A model generated the notes under the pieces. That model was not told the origin of the DNA. It worked only from the letters and a program-made list of their open reading frames with translations, and did no database searches. Position numbers and translations under genes: made by a program. From positions 1 through 64,000 of the forward strand of contig WNLJ01000016.1 in NCBI GenBank assembly GCA_017114885.1: a stretch of 64,000 nt of DNA, given 5' to 3'. Every line of letters begins with the position of its first letter. Within the stretch, counting starts at the first letter, position 1. The stretch comes from Neisseriaceae bacterium PsAf (GTDB lineage Bacteria; Pseudomonadota; Gammaproteobacteria; Burkholderiales; Neisseriaceae). This document shows positions 58,305 through 64,000 of this stretch, in pieces.

Positions 58305-60344
58305 CTATTCAATCATAGCCGCTGCCTCTGTTCCTTGTTTAATCGCTCTTTTTGCATCTAACTCACCTGCAAAGTCGGCACCACCGACAACATATACTTC
58401 TATACCCGATGCTTTTAAAGGCTCAACTAACTCATTTACAGATATTTGTCCTGCGCACAAGACAACATTATCTACCGGTAATATTTGTGGTGCTTTGGTT
58501 TCATCAACAAAACTAATGTGTAAGCCAGCATCATCAATTTTGTCATACTGAGCACCCGAAATTTGTTGTACTTTTTTCTTTTTAATTGAAGCCTTATGCA
58601 CCCAACCTGTCGTTTTGCCTAAAGTCTTACCTTGACTTCCTTCTTTTCTTTGTAATAAATAAACTTCTCGACTAGATGGCTCTACTTCTGGTTTGGTCAC
58701 AAAACCTGGTATGCTTAAATCACGAGCAACACCCCATTCTTTTTCCCACTCTTCTAAATTCAAAGTTGGGGATTCATCTGTGGTTAAAAATTCAGCAACG
58801 TCAAATCCAATCCCTCCAGCACCAATAATCGCTACTCTCTTGCCCACTTTTCTTTTTCCTAAAACAGCATCCGCATAAGTCATTACCATCGGATGGTCAA
58901 TTCCTTCTATATTAGGAATACGTGGTCGTACGCCGGTAGCAACAATTACTGCATCAAACCCTTGAGATTTAATTTCCTGTGCACTTACCTGTGTATTTAA
59001 ATGGACTTTAATATCATTCACTTCCAACTGACGTTGAAAATAACGTAATGATTCTTTAAATTCTTCTTTACCCGGGATATTGGCAGCAATCGAAAACTGT
59101 CCACCAATGGTTGCATTTGCTTCAAAGATTTCTACTTGATGTTTTTTTTCTGCCACTGCAATAGCACTTGCTAAACCTGCAGGACCAGCACCAATCACCG
59201 CTACTTTTTTAGGTTTTGTGCTCGGTGTTAAAATCAAAGTTGTCTCTCTCCCAGCTCTGGGATTTAATAAACAAGAAACTTTTTTCCCCACGAAAATATG
59301 ATCCAAACATGCTTGATTACAAGCAATACACGTATTGATTTCATCGGCTCTACCAGTTTTTGCTTTATTGGGTAACTCTGGATCTGCTAATAGTGGTCTA
59401 GCCATAGATACAGCATCCACCAAGCCTCTCGCTAAAATTTCTTCTGCCACATCTGGGGTATTAATACGATTAGAGGCAATCAATGGAATACTTACTTCAT
59501 CTCTTAATCCTTCGGTAAAATGAACAAATGCTGCTCTTGGAACAGAAGTCACGATGGTAGGGACTCTTGACTCGTGCCAACCGATATCTGTATTAATCGC
59601 ATTCACGCCTAAATCTTCCGCTTTTTTAGCCATGGAAATAATTTCATCCCATGTTTGCCCCCCACCAACCAAATCTGCTATCGATTGTCGTAAGGTAACC
59701 ATAAAATCACTAGAAACTTGAGATCTGATATTTTTAATTACTTCAACCAAAAAGCGTTGTCTATTTTCTGTAGACCCTCCCCATTGATCGGTTCTGTCAT
59801 TAGTTCTTGAACATAAAAATTGGTTGATAAGATAACCTTCTCCTCCCATAATTTCAACACCATCATAGCCTGCCTCTTGTGCTAATTTTGCTGCTTTTCC
59901 AAAGCTACGAATTAAATGCTTAACCATGCCATCAGAGGCTTTAATATGTTTAAATGGATGAATAGGAGATTTTTCAGACCCTGCACCTACTTTAAATGGT
60001 GTCATACCATAGCGACCAGCATGCAATAATTGCAATATGATTTTACCATTCGCTTTATGAACTGCTTGCGTAATAGGTTTATGATGACTCACATCTAAAA
60101 AATTGGTCATTTTGGCATCGAAAGGTGCTAATAAACCCGTACGAGAAGGTGCTATGCCTCCTGTCACAATCAAACCAACCCCACCTCTTGCTCGTGTTGC
60201 ATAAAATTCTGCTAATTTATCGGCATTTTTCCGTCTGGCCTCTAGCCCGGTATGCATCGAACCCATCACAATACGATTCGCTATCTCAACATTACCTATT
60301 TTTAAAGGAGCAAACAAATGAGGGTAGCTGGTTGAATTATTCAT
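58305..60344 (-). CDS. fadH: 2,4-dienoyl-CoA reductase (NADPH), FadH type
   Basis: 679-residue iron-sulfur flavoprotein reducing dienoyl-CoA in beta-oxidation of polyunsaturated fatty acids. It has an OYE-like TIM barrel with FMN (about 1-330), an iron-sulfur motif C-x2-C-x3-C-x11-C (about 340-359), then FAD/NADPH Rossmann parts with IGAGPAGLASAIAVA (about 385-399) and IIGAGGIGFDVAEFL. Length and order fit FadH. Stands alone, with six bases to the convergent sugar transferase gene. Confidence 0.92.
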   Translation of the reverse strand: MNNSTSYPHLFAPLKIGNVEIANRIVMGSMHTGLEARRKNADKLAEFYATRARGGVGLIVTGGIAPSRTGLLAPFDAKMTNFLDVSHHKPITQAVHKANGKIILQLLHAGRYGMTPFKVGAGSEKSPIHPFKHIKASDGMVKHLIRSFGKAAKLAQEAGYDGVEIMGGEGYLINQFLCSRTNDRTDQWGGSTENRQRFLVEVIKNIRSQVSSDFMVTLRQSIADLVGGGQTWDEIISMAKKAEDLGVNAINTDIGWHESRVPTIVTSVPRAAFVHFTEGLRDEVSIPLIASNRINTPDVAEEILARGLVDAVSMARPLLADPELPNKAKTGRADEINTCIACNQACLDHIFVGKKVSCLLNPRAGRETTLILTPSTKPKKVAVIGAGPAGLASAIAVAEKKHQVEIFEANATIGGQFSIAANIPGKEEFKESLRYFQRQLEVNDIKVHLNTQVSAQEIKSQGFDAVIVATGVRPRIPNIEGIDHPMVMTYADAVLGKRKVGKRVAIIGAGGIGFDVAEFLTTDESPTLNLEEWEKEWGVARDLSIPGFVTKPEVEPSSREVYLLQRKEGSQGKTLGKTTGWVHKASIKKKKVQQISGAQYDKIDDAGLHISFVDETKAPQILPVDNVVLCAGQISVNELVEPLKASGIEVYVVGGADFAGELDAKRAIKQGTEAAAMIE

Positions 60345-60608
60345 ATTTCATTCCTTATTAAATACCTATTTTTATTTTATTAGAGGTTGTTAAATCAAAC
60401 AATTTCAAAAAACTTACTATAGCATATCACTATTCAATAAAGTGGCTATATTTTAAATATGTCGTTAGTTTACTTTAAATAAAAGTATCGCTTTTTATAC
60501 TATATTTTTATTAGTAGACCAAATTTTTTGAGAATAATTTTGTTTTTAACATGTCAAAATATGGATAGTAGTAGTAACATATTCTGTTTGTATAATTTTA
60601 GCTTTAGT

Positions 60609-61940
60609 ATGATAAATAAAAATACACCACTTGCCTTTGTTGATATTGAAACAACCGGTAGCCAATCTGCCAATGATGAAATTATAGAAATCGCTATTAT
60701 TAGGGTCGATAATAAAAATATTACTGAATTTCAACATCTATTTAAACCAAAAGCAAAAATTCCTGAATTCATCCAAAAATTAACTGGTATTACTAATAAA
60801 AAAGTAGCCAACCAGCCTGATATTAAATTATATTTGGATGAGATTCAAAACATGTTAAAAGACACTGTTTTTATCGCTCATGACGTTAATTTAGATTTCA
60901 ATTTTCTACAAACTTTATTTGAAAAAAATGGCCGCCACTTGGATAATACTTTACTATGCAGTTATCAATTAGCCAAACAACTCTATCCAGAAGATAAAAA
61001 ACATGGCGTTGATTTTCTAGTAGAAAAACATCATATTGATATTCCTAACCGTCATCGTGCTTATGGTGATGCTTTAGCCATCTATCAATTCTGGAATATT
61101 ATTCATCAAGAAATTGATCCTGATGTTTTAAAGAGAAGTATCAAAACTGTTCTTGAGCAAAAAAATTCTAAACACTCAGCACCAATACATCAACATACAC
61201 CTTTTGAGAAAAGCATTAATCAATTACCTCGAAAACCAGGTGTATTTATATTTTTTAATCAAGAACAAGCACCTCTGTTAATTGAAAAAGCAAATAATAT
61301 TCAGAGTAAAGTCAGAACGTACCTTACCAAAAAAAATAATCAACACTCATTTTCTATAGCGCAAATTGCTTCTATCAAAGGTTACCCCAATCCCTCAATT
61401 ATTGGCAGAGATTTAATTTTTTTAAAGTTACAGCAAAAATACCAATATACCAATACCAAACAAGCAATTTATTACAGTATTTCTCAAGAATGCGTTAATA
61501 ATAAAATACAACTACACATTGCTAAAACTGATTTTAAACACGTCTTTTATGGTCTATATAAGTCACCAGAAATATTACAAAAGAAATTATTGCTATTTAT
61601 TAATGCAGACCTAAATTTGATAAAAAAGTACAATAATGATTTACCTTTTAAGTCTATTAAAGAAATTAATCAAGTAGAAACAGTTGATATTTCAAGTTTT
61701 AATCAGGATATCAATACTATTTTAGAAAAATTTCCTAAATACGAATGGCCATATCCTTCCGTTGCTTATTATCCTTATGGGAATGACTACTATTTATTTG
61801 ATCATTGGCAATTTATCGAGGTAATTCCCAAGTTACAACCCACAAATTTAGAATCAATTACTTTAAACAATGAGCCCAAAATGCTTGATAAGTCGACTAT
61901 TAATCAGCTCAAAAAGCATTCTAAGCAATTAGCTAAATGA
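60609..61940 (+). CDS. DnaQ-like exonuclease with degenerate GIY-YIG-like domain
   Basis: About 443 residues from ATG 60609; an ATG at 60561 and a TTG at 60528 would extend it, and no ribosome binding site settles this. The N-terminal DEDDh exonuclease has FVDIETTG (D12, E14), AHDVNLDFNFL and H-x4-D in HRAYGDA. It is followed by LPRKPGVFIFFNQ, which aligns with the GVYLFY start of a UvrC/Cho-type GIY-YIG domain; the YVGK motif is lost (LLIEKA), one arginine remains, and the later glutamate is not obvious. The rest is unassigned. I infer active exonuclease and inactive nuclease domain. Confidence 0.8.
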   Translation: MINKNTPLAFVDIETTGSQSANDEIIEIAIIRVDNKNITEFQHLFKPKAKIPEFIQKLTGITNKKVANQPDIKLYLDEIQNMLKDTVFIAHDVNLDFNFLQTLFEKNGRHLDNTLLCSYQLAKQLYPEDKKHGVDFLVEKHHIDIPNRHRAYGDALAIYQFWNIIHQEIDPDVLKRSIKTVLEQKNSKHSAPIHQHTPFEKSINQLPRKPGVFIFFNQEQAPLLIEKANNIQSKVRTYLTKKNNQHSFSIAQIASIKGYPNPSIIGRDLIFLKLQQKYQYTNTKQAIYYSISQECVNNKIQLHIAKTDFKHVFYGLYKSPEILQKKLLLFINADLNLIKKYNNDLPFKSIKEINQVETVDISSFNQDINTILEKFPKYEWPYPSVAYYPYGNDYYLFDHWQFIEVIPKLQPTNLESITLNNEPKMLDKSTINQLKKHSKQLAK

Positions 61941-61947
61941 CCTATTA

Positions 61948-63315
61948 CTAAATAGCCTTAGAAAACCTTTGCCGTTTTGCTTTTGAATAAGTATCAAAAG
62001 CCATAGCAATATGCCGAATTAGTAACCGCCCTACTGGGGTCACAGTAAATCCTTGTTGGCTTAATTCTAGTAATCCATCTTTCTCAAACATTCGTAACTC
62101 TTCCAATTCTTCAGAAAATTTCTCTTTAAAATCAATAGAATACTCTTGCTCATAATCTTCAAACTGCAATTGGAAATCACACACAATTTTTTTGATAATA
62201 TCGCGACGCAAACAGTCTTCTTCAGATAATTTAAATCCTCTTAGTAAAGCTGTTTCTTTTTCATCTACTGCTTCGTAATATTGCGGAAGAATTTTTTCAT
62301 TCTGTGCATACATATCCCCAATCATGCTAATCGCAGACACACCCAGGCCAATTAAGTCGGTTTCTCCTTGGGTGGTATAACCTTGGAAATTACGGTGTAG
62401 GCGCCCTTCATTTTGCAAAATAGCTAATTCATCTGTTTTTTTCGCAAAATGGTCCATGCCAATAAATTGATAATCAGAATCTCGAAAAAAATGAATAGTA
62501 TCTTCAAACATTTTTAATTTTACACTTGCCTCGGGAATATCAGCCGCATTAATCATCTTATGTGCTCTGATTAAATTGGGTAAGTAAGCAAAATTAAATA
62601 CACTAATCCGATCAGGATCTAGTTCTTTAATTTTTTCTAAGGTATGGTGAAAGCTCTCTAAACTTTGTTTGGGCAAGCCATAAATCAAATCCACACTAAT
62701 AGATTCAAAACCTAAATCTTTAGCATGCTGTATTAATCCAAAAATTTGTGTTTCATCTTGTTCTCGATTAATCAAACGCTGTACTTCGGGATTAAAATCT
62801 TGAATCCCAATACTAATACGGTTAAATCCTAGGGTTCTCAGATAATCCAAATAAGCATTATCAATTTCCCTGGGATCCATTTCTAAACTAATTTCAGCCT
62901 CAGCATCGATATGAAAATAATTTCTTAATAAATCCATCAAACGCTTGGCTTGTGCATAGGTTAAATAAGTGGGTGTCCCACCACCCCAGTGCAATTGAGT
63001 CACTGTCCGATTTTTAAATAAAGCGGCTCTTGCCTTAATTTCTCGTTCTAAAAAATCTAAATAAATATCTGCTTTTTCTTGATGGGTTGTCACTACCTTA
63101 TTACATCCACAAAAATAACAAAGCTTATGACAAAATGGGATATGCACATATACTGATAAGTTTTTATCGGGATATTTTTGAAAAGCTTGTAAGAAATCTT
63201 GTTCTGAAAATTCTTGATTAAATTCTATGGCAGTAGGATATGAGGTATAGCGAGGCGCTGGTGTATCATACTTCGCAATTAGCTCACTATCCCAGAATAC
63301 TTCATTGGATTGCAT
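61948..63315 (-). CDS. hemN: Oxygen-independent coproporphyrinogen III oxidase
   Basis: Radical SAM enzyme that decarboxylates coproporphyrinogen III anaerobically for heme. The 455-residue protein has YVHIPFCHKLCYFCGC with C-x3-C-x2-C-x-C, LHWGGGTPTYL, SLEMDPREID and ISIGIQDFNP. The GGGTP and the C-terminal helical HemN domain (about 340-455) indicate true HemN rather than HemW. I use ATG 63315 (MQSNEVFWD). Starts five bases after the GFA gene end. Confidence 0.93.
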   Translation of the reverse strand: MQSNEVFWDSELIAKYDTPAPRYTSYPTAIEFNQEFSEQDFLQAFQKYPDKNLSVYVHIPFCHKLCYFCGCNKVVTTHQEKADIYLDFLEREIKARAALFKNRTVTQLHWGGGTPTYLTYAQAKRLMDLLRNYFHIDAEAEISLEMDPREIDNAYLDYLRTLGFNRISIGIQDFNPEVQRLINREQDETQIFGLIQHAKDLGFESISVDLIYGLPKQSLESFHHTLEKIKELDPDRISVFNFAYLPNLIRAHKMINAADIPEASVKLKMFEDTIHFFRDSDYQFIGMDHFAKKTDELAILQNEGRLHRNFQGYTTQGETDLIGLGVSAISMIGDMYAQNEKILPQYYEAVDEKETALLRGFKLSEEDCLRRDIIKKIVCDFQLQFEDYEQEYSIDFKEKFSEELEELRMFEKDGLLELSQQGFTVTPVGRLLIRHIAMAFDTYSKAKRQRFSKAI

Positions 63316-63319
63316 TATT

Positions 63320-63748
63320 TTATTGGTCCTCAAATTTGTTTTTACTGTAACCCGCTAATTTAAGTGTATGGTTACTAAACTCATAATAGTTGGGTTTATC
63401 ATCATAAAAAATTTCTGTTAAAAATTCTAATGACTCACCTTCTTTTAATTCTAATAATTCAGCATTCAAATACATTTCTTGGTTTTCTGCTTGCATTCTT
63501 GTATATAGATAAGTGCCACAATAAGAACAAAACTGGCGATAAGCCCATTGAGAAGATTCATAACAACTAACATACTCTTCCCCTTGCAATATTTTCAAAT
63601 CAGGTTGAATGGTAACAGCAAATATCGGTCCTGCATTGATTTTCCTACATATAGAACAGTGACAAGCCGCTACTTGTTGATTTTTTAACTTTGCTGCAAA
63701 TTTTACTTTACCACACAAACATGTTCCCTGTTTTGTTAAGTTTTCCAT
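63320..63748 (-). CDS. GFA family protein (CENP-V/GFA fold)
   Basis: 142-residue GFA-domain zinc protein related to glutathione-dependent formaldehyde-activating enzyme. Cysteine zinc motifs are GTCLCGKVKF (C-x-C), ACHCSICRK (H-C-x2-C) and FCSYCGTYLY. Most members lack the formaldehyde role, and function here is unknown. ATG 63748 has an AAAAGAG ribosome binding site; a GTG three codons upstream is possible. Immediately upstream of hemN. Confidence 0.88.
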   Translation of the reverse strand: MENLTKQGTCLCGKVKFAAKLKNQQVAACHCSICRKINAGPIFAVTIQPDLKILQGEEYVSCYESSQWAYRQFCSYCGTYLYTRMQAENQEMYLNAELLELKEGESLEFLTEIFYDDKPNYYEFSNHTLKLAGYSKNKFEDQ

Positions 63749-63762
63749 TATATTCACTCTTT

Positions 63763-64000
63763 TTATTCATTATAAATAATTAGCTCTATCTCTATTTCAT
63801 CTTCAAAAATTGTATTGTATTCGTTATCTGCTTCTGATTCGAATATTTTATATCTTACAAAATCCCTATCATTTAATCTTCTATAAGATAAAAAATTAAA
63901 ATATACTTCAGCGTACTTATTTGTATTTTTTGTTATCTTATTTTCCTCTGAAATAATAAAATATCTGCTTGAACTAAAAGATATTTTTATATTGTTAAAT
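63763..64000 (-). CDS. C-terminal end of an unidentified protein (cut by window edge)
   Basis: An open frame enters from the right edge and continues for 78 codons to TAA at 63765-63763, 14 bases before the GFA start. The segment has FSSSRYFIISEENKIT, YFNFLSYRRLNDRDF and an acidic end IFEDEIEIELIIYNE; it looks soluble and beta-rich. I recognise no family. Confidence 0.5.
   Translation of the reverse strand, partial: FNNIKISFSSSRYFIISEENKITKNTNKYAEVYFNFLSYRRLNDRDFVRYKIFESEADNEYNTIFEDEIEIELIIYNE

Overview
The window is AT-rich chromosomal DNA (about one third G+C by eye, not computed) from a betaproteobacterium, most likely in or near the Neisseriaceae/Neisseriales. The reasons are: RpoZ, Ffh, LapB and the other housekeeping proteins look betaproteobacterial; pyrF is followed directly by a separate heptose-kinase gene (rfaE), a neisserial arrangement; and speA/speB, a GntR-controlled prpBCD locus and a lone type IV pilin gene are present. 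I cannot name a genus. No phage, transposase, CRISPR array or rRNA is visible. One tRNA (CAT anticodon) is present.

Layout. 1-0.9 kb: a small membrane protein and a decayed DUF924 gene. 0.9-7.7 kb (minus): a long run gmk-rpoZ-spoT-pilin-DUF493-lipB-lipA-ffh joining stringent response, lipoate synthesis and the signal recognition particle. 7.8-15.2 kb: apt-waaF (plus), ilvE (minus), then lapA-lapB-pyrF-rfaE-trkA (plus), which covers LPS assembly control, pyrimidine and heptose synthesis and K+ uptake. 15.3-20.2 kb (minus): a high-molecular-weight FabG and a frameshifted smc. 20.3-25.1 kb: an accessory zone with a lipoprotein, an ABM monooxygenase, broken acetyltransferase, YjdF-like and azlC genes, a 51-residue membrane peptide, a possible cysteine-peptidase-like protein and the tRNA. 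25.4-26.2 kb: FMN riboswitch plus ribB. 26.2-30.8 kb (minus): the macromolecular synthesis operon rpsU-yqeY-dnaG-rpoD. 30.9-34.0 kb (minus): rpsP-rimM-trmD-rplS and proB. 34.2-37.1 kb (minus): speA-speB for putrescine. 37.4-42.6 kb: pabB-pabC, an ABC exporter, a cold-shock gene and two unknown genes. 42.7-49.2 kb: suhB, trmJ, pth, ratA-rnfH, a DJ-1 family gene and secA. 49.5-54.0 kb: a candidate small RNA and the methylcitrate operon gntR-prpB-prpC-prpD. 54.2-58.3 kb (plus): nucleoside hydrolase, DUF1289, rfbB-rfbC and an undecaprenyl-phosphate sugar transferase. 58.3-64 kb: fadH, an exonuclease with a decayed GIY-YIG-like tail, hemN, a GFA-family gene and an incomplete gene at the edge.

The most striking pattern is gene breakage in a tightly packed genome. 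Six loci (DUF924, smc, GNAT, yjdF-like, azlC, prpC) carry frameshifts or stops, and the SpoT synthetase domain has lost several conserved residues. This fits early reductive evolution in a host-associated lineage, although sequence error must be excluded for the single-lesion cases. The main candidates for new biology are a promoter- and terminator-bounded small RNA beside prpD, a nested dyad between gntR and the nucleoside hydrolase gene, a possible leader peptide before speA, and the unlisted 51-residue membrane protein.
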